A DNA stretch of 12,756 bases from Hymenopellis radicata (lineage: Eukaryota; Basidiomycota; Agaricomycetes; Agaricales; Physalacriaceae): contig JADNRX010001204.1 in the NCBI GenBank assembly GCA_015501595.1, positions 1-12,756 of the forward strand. Direction: 5' to 3'. Positions 1 through 8,384 of this stretch are shown here, one piece after another. The position numbers were made by a program, and so were the translations under genes. The number at the start of each line of letters is the position of its first letter. Position 1 is the stretch's first letter. The notes under the pieces are model-generated. The model did not search any database and was not told the origin of the DNA. It was given only the letters and a program-made list of their open reading frames with translations.

Positions 1-307
1 GTACCGGGACGAAAACTTGCGGCGCCACAATATATTTGGAAGTCCAGAACCTAGACTGACAGCGAGGACTCAGGGACAGTTAGGCATGTACCCAGATGGG
101 GACCATAACCCGTAGGAAAGTGACTGCAGCAAATGCACTGTTGACTGAGAACGAGCGATTGGAAGAGACATGAAGGAAAAGAAATAAAGGCCACGTGCTG
201 CCAAGCCACTGATCTTGCACCGATCGGCGATCGTTGACTCTCGGAGTCTCGGTCCTCGGAGGCCGAAGATATTCAAGTTCAAAAGATAGCATGCTCGGCT
301 GCATTGA
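1..307. other. Intergenic, no gene seen
   Basis: I see no coding frame with fungal-like codon use or splice sites here. The short open frames on the minus strand have no recognisable content. The stretch ends with the downstream flank and probable Pol III terminator of the tRNA gene at 308-405. Confidence 0.6.
281..284 (-). terminator. Probable Pol III terminator (T4) of tRNA-Thr copy 1
   Basis: On the minus strand a run of four T lies about 23 nt after the discriminator base of the tRNA at 308-405. It is the first T run of that length downstream, which is the usual minimum for RNA polymerase III termination. It is weak compared with the T8 run behind the second copy. Confidence 0.5.
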
Positions 308-405
308 TTCCCTCTAGCCGACTTGAACGACTGACCTCGTCATGCATAAATCAAGACAACAGTCTGTAATACTAGTGACGCGCTCTACCACTGAGCTAAG
401 AGGGA
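308..405 (-). tRNA. tRNA-Thr(AGT), copy 1, with 26-nt intron
   Basis: Read on the minus strand, the full cloverleaf forms. The 7-bp acceptor stem (TCCCTCT with AGAGGGA, all Watson-Crick) is followed by T8 A9, a GCTC/GAGC D stem with loop AGTGGTA, anticodon stem CGTCA/TGACG, 5-nt variable loop AGGTC, T stem AGTCG/CGGCT with loop TTCAAGT, and discriminator A73. The anticodon loop starts CTAGTA, giving anticodon AGT at 371-373, which decodes ACU and related Thr codons after A34-to-inosine editing. The intron (344-369) sits after A37, the canonical position for nuclear tRNA introns. The spliced length is 72 nt. The first pair is T1-A72 rather than the usual G1-C72, in both copies in this window. 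Box A is canonical; box B has a C-G swap at 52/62 that keeps the stem. Confidence 0.93.
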
Positions 406-538
406 TTAACGTGTTTTGAGTGTGCTCTCAAGGGTCGGAAGGTTTGGTTCAATGGTTGGAGCCTTTCGTCTCCTTTCGCATACTTATCAATGACTTGAGC
501 TAGGACTCCTCGAAGAATTTCTTTCACCGGTAGACACA

Positions 539-817
539 TACTGTACTATTTCATTCAATTCGTTAGTCACGGGTCACAACGGACCCAAAACCGACGAATT
601 GTCACAGTGGTCACGGGTCCCGGGGCCATCCGACGAATTTGCTGGGTGAAACGGAGTTAAAATTGCACCAAAATTGGCCGAAAACCAGCCGAAACAGACA
701 AAAAGCGACGAAATTTTTTTCACGGTCACGGCACCTTCGGCGCCGCGACGAACTCAAATTTTCGTTGCCCCGGTCACAGGTCACAAGGGGCGACGAATTG
801 AATGAAATACTACAGTA
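539..817. mobile_element. MITE-like non-autonomous DNA transposon, 275 bp plus TA flanks
   Basis: The two ends are inverted repeats of 23 bp: 541-563 (begins CTGTACTATTTCATTC) and 793-815. They match at 22 of 23 positions; the only difference is C/G at the sixth base. Both ends are directly flanked by TA (539-540 and 816-817), the target-site duplication typical of Tc1/mariner-type transposition. The interior has no coding capacity of its own but carries five GACGAA motifs (593, 632, 707, 747, 792) and many GTCAC motifs, a subterminal repeat layout often seen in transposase-bound MITEs. It lies 229 bp past the 3' end of the F-box gene. The assignment to Tc1/mariner is an inference from the TA; no autonomous partner is in the window. 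Confidence 0.8.
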
Positions 818-1046
818 CTTATTTTTGGGCAGAAAGCAAAAGTTTCACGTTAAAACTTCAAGACCTGGCAAGCTTTCGGTTGGCCAATTGATAGCAGCGA
901 CAAATGTACTAATAGCAAGTCGCACATCCTTAGCTACGATATCTATCAAGATGCTCCAATTATCGAAGGTCCGCGTCACACTCTACCGCCCGCCTCACTC
1001 CTTCTCCACTCCTCACTCAATCTCCACTTCAACGCGTCGCGTACCG

Positions 1047-3657
1047 TCATCCTTGCCCCCTCACCCCCGTCTCCTCTAGTCCACACCCTATCCGGCACCT
1101 TCCCTTCTCCTCGGCTCCAGGAATCCCATTGAACGAGATAACACCCAATCCCTTACACGTCTCAAAGAACCTTGCCGCGCACTGTCTCTGCTCCTCATCA
1201 ATGCCATCATCAACGGGATAGTCCATGCGCCGTCGCGTTCGCCTGCTCCATTTATACACGAAAAGAATGAGGATCTCAAGGCACGGCAGATGTGTAGCAA
1301 TCAGCGTGGGCTATGGGAAGATTATTATTATCGCAAGGAGGGAGACTAAAAAAAGTAAACGTACCAGCCCCTCGACGTCCACTGACCGTCCAATCTCCAG
1401 AGAACGCAGCCCCGGCCACGCTCCCCTGCAAACCGTACATTCTCACTCATATTTCCAGCAGCCCTGTCCCAAAAAATACCGCCTCCGGCCTTCCACCACC
1501 ACCCCGGCCCTCGCAAAATATCCTGTGCCTCACCGACACAGTCTTGATCGTGCTCGGCAACCCAGTATCCAAGAACATCGTCGCAAACTGGACATGCTCC
1601 AACAACGGAGCGGACACCGACAAATCAAGAGTAGTATCGCGCTGCACCGGACCACGTTTCATATCGAGAGAAATCAGCTGAGGGAAACAGCGCAGCAGAA
1701 GCGCCTGCAGGCCAGGGGACTTGTGAGATATTGTTAGCTCCCGTACATTCGGGCACACAGGGAACCGCTTCCACTCGTCTTCCTCGATGAGTAATGCGTC
1801 CGGTGTGTGGATGTGCAGAGACTGCAGCGTCGATGCCGAAGACGCGATCATACGCCGGTACACGTCGAGGTAGAATGGCTCCTGCATGAGATACACCGTC
1901 AGGTGTCGCAGCGAGTTTCACAGCGGCGGAAGTGCCCTAGTATGCTGTACTTCTTCGACAGGATCAAAGAGAAGGGTATTCCACTCGGCCGCGATGAGAT
2001 GCAAAGTTGACAACCGGGGAAATAGACGTGCAAGCTCGTACACCCCGTGGCGGTACTCCTGCCCGGGACTGGGATCCGTCGAGCTCGGGTGTCTCGTCCC
2101 GTAACTGGGATACACCCACAGCTCGCGCACATCTTGCAGCCAAATGTCGCCAGAAGATCTTTGAGCCAGGAAGCTTTCTCGGCTCCCCAAAAGTCTAATG
2201 CCGGCACAGCAACATGAAGGCAATGCAGGAACTTGCTCATACTTGGATTGGACACCAACGATGCAAGAAGCCTACGCATGTAGTTTTGTAATGCCAGATC
2301 GAACGCGACTGTTCGGTCTGGTGGAGGCAGGACAACGCTCAAAGGGTCAGCGTAGAGAATGGGACGGCAGACCGTGCGCATTTGTTGGGATACACGGATA
2401 ATGGAGAGGAGAGCATTGCGCGGGAGGAAGGAGAGGATGTGGATGTGTAGTTCAAGAGGCAGCGCTGTAAAAGGAGATGGTTTGAGATCCTTCACTTCTA
2501 CCGTAGGAAGGTCTGGCACCACCGGAATCGGAGGCGGCTCGTCCACTTTGAACGCGGAGCAGATGAGCTCCAACTCATCCAACACCATCTTGATAAACTC
2601 CTTCTCCCCAAACGCAGGAACTTCAGTGAGACCCAATGCCCAGTCTCTAACGGCGGCTTCGCGCATGATGGCATACCACGATACCATGAAATCAAAGCTT
2701 CGCTGAAGGTAGCGTTGTCTCTCAGTGGCGTCATAAACAGAGTCGGGATTGGAGATCCAGAAAGGAAGATGAAGCCGCTCGTCTGCGATCGTTTTGTCGC
2801 CGTCGGCGACAGCGACATGCCAAGCTCGTTGCCGTTGCGTGAAACCCAAAGTCCGCTTCTTTGTGCCTTGAAAACCAGACATCGCATCAACGAGATTGAC
2901 GAAGAGGTACCGAGCGATCGTCTGTGAGGCGTAGGCACCAAGCCCAGGTAATCCGTGACCTTGAATGAAAAGCATTGAGATGCAGTTAGATACATAGATG
3001 AAAGTCCTTACCACGCGGGCGTAGATCCTGCGATTCCGAGAAACAAACACGTGGATGCTGGGCAAGGTATAGCAGGGTGGGCAGATACTCGTATGGGTTT
3101 TCGGGGTAATTGAGCGCGAAGATTATGAGAAAGAGGGCGTTGGCGCCCCTAAGCGGGCTGCCCGACATCGACCACACGCGTAATGTGGAGTAGTTCGCAA
3201 CGACGCGTCCCCAAAGCATTTTGCTGATGAGGGAAGGAGGAAAAAGCTGTTCATCATTGACAAGACCGGAGGTGTGCCAAGCGTCGGGCTTGGGGAGGAC
3301 GGATGTATATGCATTGGAGTGTTCAACGATGAGTGATACGAATGCACGAGCAAAGTCGAGAGTCGCTGCCTCTCGCGTTGCGTCGTCGGATGTTGGCCGC
3401 ACTTGGAAATCTGGTTTGATGGGCGAGGGGAATGGCTTCCCCAGATCTGTTACCACTAAATGATGCTGAGCATAAGCACCACGATATAAAGCGAAAGAGA
3501 CTCACGATGTGGTCTCCTGGGTTCAGCCGATGTTGGCTCAGGAGCGAAATGGATATGCTCTATGAGACCTACGCAAGAGTTCACGGTTATTCATCTGTCA
3601 TTAATGATTATCTTCACCAGTCCATGGTATCTTTGACTCTAAATGAGAGGCGATCAT
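1047..3657 (-). pseudogene. F-box/LRR-type protein gene, probably decayed
   Basis: Minus-strand model with exons 3657-3618, 3568-3506, 3455-3012, 2959 to about 1480, 1425-1365 and 1310-1047. Introns 3617-3569 (49 nt), 3505-3456 (50), 3011-2960 (52, CTAAC branch) and 1364-1311 (54) all keep frame. The start at 3657 is the first ATG of the exon and reads MIASHLESKIPW. The protein would be near 780 aa. About 340 N-terminal residues are followed by a proline-rich linker and an F-box at about 345-390 (PFTALPLELHIHILSFLPRN), then irregular leucine-rich segments (for example GLRSLEIGRSVDVEG, LPCLEILIL). F-box proteins link substrates to SCF ubiquitin ligases through Skp1; the target here is unknown. 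Damage: the frame changes between 2120 and 2160 (before RELWVYPSYG), a TGA interrupts at 1918-1920 (LPPL stop NSLRHL), and the exon 4/5 junction (1426-1536) does not keep phase with any good donor. Sequence errors could mimic the single-base lesion. Confidence 0.82.
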
Positions 3658-4312
3658 GGTAGTTATGTTCCAGGAATTCGGTTCTGCGCATGCTGAAGAT
3701 GATTGTCAACAACCGGACCGGTTCCTGGAGTACGGACGGCCGAGGCATCCATCAGCAAGATTCGAATCTTATGTGTGTCATGCCTCCAGTGGTATGCGTA
3801 CTGTGCTTGGCTGGCGACTGCGACACGAGAGCAGATCTTTCATGTAGGCCTCAAATGGCAATGAGTAACTATTCGTCCGCAATTACGGGCCTTTCTAAAG
3901 CGTCAATAGTGGGAAAGGACGCGTTTGAGACACACGCAATTTACTACTCTTCTGAATTCTCTGAAACTCAACGTGTCAACACGAAGAATGGTGCCAGTGA
4001 TGAGCGAGTGCCATAGCTTTGATTAGCTTTGATCGATGCCGCATTTCGCCACGGAACCTCTTTTTCATCCTCTACGCTCATCGCCTCGCCTGGACGAAAG
4101 GCCTGTACAAGCGGGTTCGTTGCCTACGACATCTCTTGCACTTCGCCGGCTTTGACTCATTGTCCGCTTTTATGACTTCCGCAATCGATACCCGCGCTTG
4201 CTACGACATTGCTGATTGGTACGTGACCGTGCCAGACTGAGGAAGACCTCAAGGAAAGGTGGCGCAAATTCAATCCCATGATGTGCAAAAAAAAGTCATC
4301 GAATTTTTCTAT
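3658..4312. other. Intergenic, no gene seen
   Basis: This 655-nt stretch lies upstream of the F-box gene and downstream of tRNA-Thr copy 2. Plus-strand open frames of up to 108 codons occur but show no splice sites, no domain signature and no coding-type third-position bias. A 10-bp unit TAGCTTTGAT is repeated twice in tandem at 4014-4033. It may contain the F-box gene promoter, but I see no clear TATA element. Confidence 0.55.
4287..4294 (-). terminator. Pol III terminator (T8) of tRNA-Thr copy 2
   Basis: Read on the minus strand, eight consecutive T residues lie 18 nt after the discriminator base of the tRNA at 4313-4396. This is a strong RNA polymerase III stop signal, and it supports the tRNA being a functional transcription unit. 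Confidence 0.8.
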
Positions 4313-4396
4313 TTCCCTCTAGCCGACTTGAACGACTGACCTCATCATACCGCTGTTGAGTACTAGTGATGCGCTCTACCGCTGAGCTAAGAGGGA
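4313..4396 (-). tRNA. tRNA-Thr(AGT), copy 2, with 12-nt intron
   Basis: Same cloverleaf as copy 1 on the same strand: identical acceptor stem, T arm, variable loop and discriminator A. The anticodon AGT is at 4362-4364. The intron is 4349-4360, only 12 nt, again after A37. Differences in the mature part are the D loop (AGCGGTA instead of AGTGGTA) and one compensatory change in the anticodon stem (CATCA/TGATG instead of CGTCA/TGACG). The spliced length is 72 nt. The paired change shows the stem is under selection, so both copies are probably real genes rather than one being a dead duplicate. The flanks of the two copies are not similar, so a recent tandem duplication of a longer block is not supported. 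Confidence 0.95.
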
Positions 4397-4736
4397 GCCT
4401 GCTGGCCGTGAGCACTGAGCATCAATGACTCAGAGTCATACAGTGATATGAACATCGACTTTGCACAATTGCAGACTTGACGATGCTTACCCTGACTGTA
4501 CCTGACTCTCGCTGATACTTACTTGTTCACACCGTCGGACGTGAAGCATACGCTATGATTCTCTTATCATCTGCCAGGATCAGCTGAGGACCGAGGTCGC
4601 GAGACGAGAGATTAGACGTGGTCGAACCACAAGCTTGACCTGTACCAGCGCAGACTTGCAAACCCGTCCTTCCAAGCCCGCCCAAAGCGCGTTCCAGGGA
4701 TACCTGCCCGCCCTGCGCCCTCTGACGACTCTCACG
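4397..4736. other. Intergenic region with TSC10 upstream sequence
   Basis: No gene is visible in this 340-nt stretch between the divergently transcribed tRNA and TSC10. The minus-strand open frame of 98 codons here overlaps TSC10 exon 1 and has no recognisable content. The TSC10 promoter and 5' leader must lie here; I see no clear TATA box near the start. Confidence 0.55.
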
Positions 4737-5893
4737 ATGGTCGTTGGCTTTGGTAAAAAGTGGAATCCAGAGGGACTGGTGCGCTTCATATCGTTTACCT
4801 AGAGATTTTGCTAACCCAGCCACAGCATGTCTACATCACAGGAGGCAGCCAAGGGCTTGGGCTATCCTTTGCGACTATAATGGTACAAAAGGGCGCCCAC
4901 GTATCCATTGTCGCGCGGAATCAAGACCGCCTGAAACAAGCCGTCGAGTTGCTCAAGGTACATCGTGGTCTAATTGCGCACGCGCTGCTGACCGCCCCCC
5001 AGACGCATCAGAAATCCGCAGACCAAAAGATTCACGCGTATTCATACTCCCTCTTTACGGCAAAAGAATCGACAGACGCGCTCAATGCGGCGTGTGTTCC
5101 ATTCGACGGCAAGGCTCCTGATGCAATCATTGCGTGCGCCGGGGGCGCGCATCCCAAGTTTTTCGTCGAGATGTCCGAGGAAGACCTTGACCACGGAATG
5201 AAGGAGTCGTATTGGGTTCAGGCCTGGACAGCGTGGGCCGCCGCAAAGATGATGGTCCGCCAGAAGCGATACCACGACAACTCTAAGATTGTCCTCGTCT
5301 CGTCCATGATAGGATTAATGACGTACGTAGGATGGTCGAATTACTCCCCAGGCAAGTTTGCTCTACGAGGTACGTACTAATCATGTACCACCTGCACATT
5401 GATAACATTATCTAGCTCTCGGGGACGCCCTGCAGTCTGAACTCATGCTATACACACCCAATATCTCCGTACACACGTACTTCCCGCCTACCATGTTCAC
5501 GGCCTCTTTCGAGGAGGAAAACAGGAGCAAGCCCGCCATCACGAAAGACATCGAAGGCGCCGACGATGGTCAGACGGCGGACCAAGCAGCACAGGCGATG
5601 TGGCGCGGATTGGAGAGGGGCGACGCCCACATTACCGGCGACTTGTTGACTGATATCCTTAGGGCGGGTACGCGTGGTGCCGCACCTAAAAATAACTGGA
5701 TCGTGGACGCGTTTTTGGATTGGATGTCGTTTGTGAGTTGTTTACTTTGGTCCTAACTTTGAGGCTGATCGATAACAATCCTTAGATGCTTGTACCCGTG
5801 TGGCGAGCGTCTGTCGATCGGAAGGTGAAGGCGCATGCGAAGGAACACGAGAAGTACCTCCAGGACAAAGGGTTCTTCGAGATGCCCATTTGA
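4737..5893 (+). CDS. TSC10: 3-ketodihydrosphingosine reductase
   Basis: Five exons: 4737-4778, 4826-4957, 5003-5369, 5416-5732 and 5786-5893, giving 321 aa. Introns are 47, 45, 46 and 53 nt with GT...AG ends and a GCTAAC branch in the first. The enzyme is an NADPH-dependent short-chain dehydrogenase that reduces 3-ketodihydrosphingosine to dihydrosphingosine, the second step of sphingolipid synthesis, on the cytosolic face of the ER. Seen directly: start MVVGFGKKWNPEGLHVYITG, Rossmann motif TGGSQGLG at 19-26, CAGG near 102-107, catalytic Ser158/159 (LVSSMIG), and Tyr172-Ser-Pro-Gly-Lys176, the YxxxK pair at the normal 13-residue spacing from Ser159. The C-terminal hydrophobic stretch WIVDAFLDWMSFMLVPVW fits the membrane-associated tail of the family, followed by a basic end. 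All catalytic residues are present and length is normal. Intron 2 is a multiple of three with no stop, so its retention would add 15 codons in frame. Confidence 0.94.
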
Positions 5894-6238
5894 TTTCCAG
5901 TATTTCTTGAGTGAGTGTCTGTCAACTGGCCTGTGAACTGTACTTTACTCATATGGAACTTAGTGTAAAATATCTATGGGTACTAATGAACACTTTGTTA
6001 TCATATTTCGTCGAAACGTTGATCGCTATGCGTATCTGCCTCGAACCATCATCGTACTTAACACCACAAGCTCGGCTATCCTTATCCGAAGAGCGGTACA
6101 ATGCTACATGCTGCGAAACTCGGCATGGCGTAGACATCATACATTCGACGTAGTTCTCAAAGGTACCAGCTCTACACCCGTCTCGTTCGCTTCATAGCTC
6201 ATAGCTCATAGCTCATAGCTCACCTGACATTCGATTAG
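5894..6238. other. Intergenic, TSC10 3' flank
   Basis: No gene I can support lies in these 345 nt. They hold the TSC10 3' UTR and a short heptamer repeat. Open frames of 60-80 codons occur in several frames at once on both strands, which argues against any of them being real. Confidence 0.55.
6193..6222. repeat. Tandem heptamer repeat (CATAGCT)4
   Basis: Four perfect copies of CATAGCT followed by CA. The tract is immediately upstream of the possible splice acceptor at 6237-6238. Such a short array can vary in copy number between strains. No function is suggested by its sequence. Confidence 0.9.
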
Positions 6239-6960
6239 ACGTGCCATATGTCGCCGATACCTTCACCAGCGCCTCGACACGGAACTTTGCCCATGGCCAA
6301 ACATTTTGCCTCCCCGCTGACGACCGTTCCCACCTTCGAGTTACCAAACACAGAAAGGCGTTGATCCGGCTCTTGTTTTCCGAGCAGCTTCGACGCGCCG
6401 ATCGCGCTCATCCACTTGTTCCTCGCGACGAACGACTCTACAGACTCTGCGGTCTGGCTGTCGAGTCGCCCGAGCCCCCGATCCTCATCTGTACCGGTGA
6501 CTCTGACCTTGTGGACATTCGTACCGCCGCCGTTACTCTCCTCGACCCGCAACTCCCTTACCTCAACCTGGCCAGGTTGCCAACCGACGACGGCGGCGCC
6601 TTGGTGCTCCTACGCGCGCTTATTTTTCAGGACACGTGCCTCCCGCTTGTCGCGAAGCTCATCTACGACACAATGGAGCTCCTACCTACCTACCTGTCTG
6701 TCGGTCGTGCATCTCGCCTTTCTAAATCAATCGTAGCGCCTTCCTTACGCGCAGCAGGCCGCTTCATCCGCCTCGATAACTACCTCGTTAATCCCATTCG
6801 GGCGGCCCCATCGTTGGGGGCGTCGCTGTCGAGATTGGCAAGTCGCCACATCCTGCTGTCATTGTGGCACGACATTACAACCGCGTTACACCAAGCCTAT
6901 CACCAGCCTATCACTATGATGGAGGGTTACAATCTGGCTCGTATAATCTTTCATCATTAG
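6239..6960 (+). CDS. Unidentified coding-like open frame, 5' end unresolved
   Basis: I do not recognise this product. The frame is open from 6205 to the TAG at 6958-6960 (about 240 codons from 6241). Third positions between about 6360 and 6900 are rich in C, as in the real fungal exons nearby. Examples are PPILICTGDSDLVDIRT and LIYDTMELLPTYL. The first in-frame ATG is only at 6673, so a start would have to come from an upstream exon; CTGACATTCGATTAG at 6225-6238 is a fair branch and acceptor, but I found no matching donor or first exon. Another frame also looks coding near 6380-6470 (LIHLFLATNDSTDSAVW) with a TGA at 6361-6363, so this could be a frameshifted gene relic. The strand is pyrimidine-rich, which lowers stop frequency by chance. 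Confidence 0.3.
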
Positions 6961-7321
6961 CGTGATCGACTCGGAAAGACCGCCGGTATACTTAATCCTC
7001 TGGCACCTTTCCACGGTTTGGTGGTTGTCAAAGCACTGAATGATGAAACCTGTGATGATCTCCCAGGTAACCAGGCTCAAGAGCACCCGAGGTCTAAAGT
7101 CGGCATGTCGCTCCTCGGACACAGTCACCACGGATGGATCGAAGGTCGGCGCGGCTCGTCAAAGGTAAGGTAGCTTCACCTCTTCCGCGCAGTGAATGAC
7201 TGAGTTGAAGAGAACTAGGACGCACCAGAATCTTCAAGAACATAGCCTCATAGTGGGAGAATCCCTGGGTGTGGGGCAATCAAGCCATGTAGATGCATAC
7301 CAGCATGCTAGATGGTGCCGT
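6961..7321. other. Intergenic, no gene seen
   Basis: These 361 nt separate the unidentified open frame from the protease gene. A minus-strand frame of about 81 codons (6886-7131) overlaps the end of the previous open frame and has no recognisable motif, so I do not call it. The right end holds the protease promoter. Confidence 0.5.
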
Positions 7322-7330
7322 TATAATAAG
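7322..7330 (+). promoter_or_regulatory. Candidate TATA box of the protease-like gene
   Basis: TATAATAAG stands about 37 nt before the first in-frame ATG (7368) and 73 nt before the preferred ATG (7404). A CT-rich stretch at 7352-7385, common at fungal transcription starts, follows at the expected distance. Position and composition are the only evidence. Confidence 0.4.
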
Positions 7331-7403
7331 GTTCACACAGGCGCTTTGACGCTCTCATAAGTTCTTCTTGCTTTCCTTCTTCACCCCGCACTTTACGAGA
7401 ATC

Positions 7404-8239
7404 ATGCATTCTGCTTTCCTTCTACCACTCATCCTCCTCTTTCGTACTTGCAATGCATACCGCTTCCAGCTTCAAGGACGAAGGCATGCTCCCCGCAGAC
7501 GCGGCAACATGAACGGCAGTCTGGCGTTAATGAACACCAACGACGTTTTCTACTTGACGAATCTGACACTGGGCGGGGACGACTTTTTGGTGGTCATCGA
7601 TACCAGAAGGCATGTATCTGTGTTCTGTGTCACTAAAACATCGTTGACTGGTTTTGTCTTTCAGCTCTGATCTATGGGTCTCTCCGCCGAACGGCGGGAC
7701 TGTACCCAATAGCGCGGACACAGGTCACAACACCTCTATCGTCTACGTCTCCAGATCAGCAAGTGGTGCGTAAATTCGCTGCATCTCTTGCCTCCTTTCG
7801 ACGTATCATGATTAGGATCTATCAAAGTCGCGGACATGGCTTTTGCGGGATTTACAGTGAAGGACCAACCATTCCGTTCGTCTTTCGCTTTTGATCAGCG
7901 GTACTCAGCTCATGTTATCTTACGAAGTCGAAGTCCCGGCGTACATGAACGTCGTTGGCGTGCCCGGCGTAATCGGGCTTGGTTTCAACACACAAACAGA
8001 ACTCGACTCTGCTGTCGGGCACGGTCCTCTGGACAGGATCTTTCTGGAGGACTTGACAATACCCAATTATATCACCTTCCTGTTAGGGCGCTCCCTAGGT
8101 TCGTGGTTGGCTTTTCGAGTCCTTGACCTTGACGCGATGCCCCATAGATGACTTCCCTGGAGATATGACTGTTGGATCTGTACTTGAGGGATATGAAGCT
8201 GTCCTGAAGGAACCTCAAGTTCCCTTGAACCCTTGTTAG
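7404..8239 (+). CDS. Truncated A1 (pepsin-type) aspartic protease, N-terminal lobe only
   Basis: Five exons, 7404-7609, 7665-7765, 7816-7875, 7928-8098 and 8148-8239, join in phase to 209 aa. The start at 7404 gives a clean signal peptide (MHSAFLLPLILLFRTCNA); ATG 7368 would add 12 residues ahead of it. So it is a secretory-pathway protein. After a short basic pro-region come the N-lobe motifs of fungal A1 proteases: NLTLGG, the active-site block VIDTRSSDLWV (Asp66), flap Tyr96, then GVPGVIGLGFN (133-143) and TVGSVLEGYEAVL near the end. It stops at TAG 8237-8239, about half of the family's usual 400 or so residues, so the C-lobe with the second catalytic Asp is missing. The conserved Gly after Asp-Thr is Arg68, and the flap glycines are Val97 and Arg99. 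Intron 1 has a GC donor (7610). It is very unlikely to be a protease. Either a decaying gene whose reading frame survived or a repurposed secreted fragment. Confidence 0.83.
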
Positions 8240-8332
8240 AATTGGTATACCGGAGGGCAAGTGGCACAGATGATGGCACAGAAATAACACGCGATTTATT
8301 GTGACACGTGACGTAACACGAAACTAAATACA

Positions 8333-8371
8333 GTCTCGACTCTACATCCAACACACCCTCTGAGTCGAGAC
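8333..8371. repeat. Perfect 10-bp inverted repeat between convergent genes
   Basis: GTCTCGACTC at 8333-8342 and GAGTCGAGAC at 8362-8371 form a perfect stem with a 19-nt loop. It sits between the stop of the protease-like gene (8239) and the stop of the minus-strand zinc-knuckle gene (8385), so it would be in the 3' end of either transcript. The role is unknown. Confidence 0.85.
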
Positions 8372-8384
8372 ACCCCCTGAATCT

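Noticed and set aside
639..1079. 146-codon plus-strand open frame
   Set aside because: Its first 40% is inside the MITE and the rest is antisense to the last F-box exon; composition has no protein-like pattern.
1899..2119. Continuation of the exon-4 frame of the F-box gene past the frame-change zone to 1899
   Set aside because: It reads Cys/Arg/Ser-rich nonsense, while the adjacent frame gives the leucine-rich continuation RELWVYPSYG; so it is the out-of-frame tail after the lesion.
308..4396. A segmental duplication bracketed by the two tRNA-Thr copies
   Set aside because: Sequence on both sides of each tRNA differs completely, so only the tRNA genes themselves are alike.
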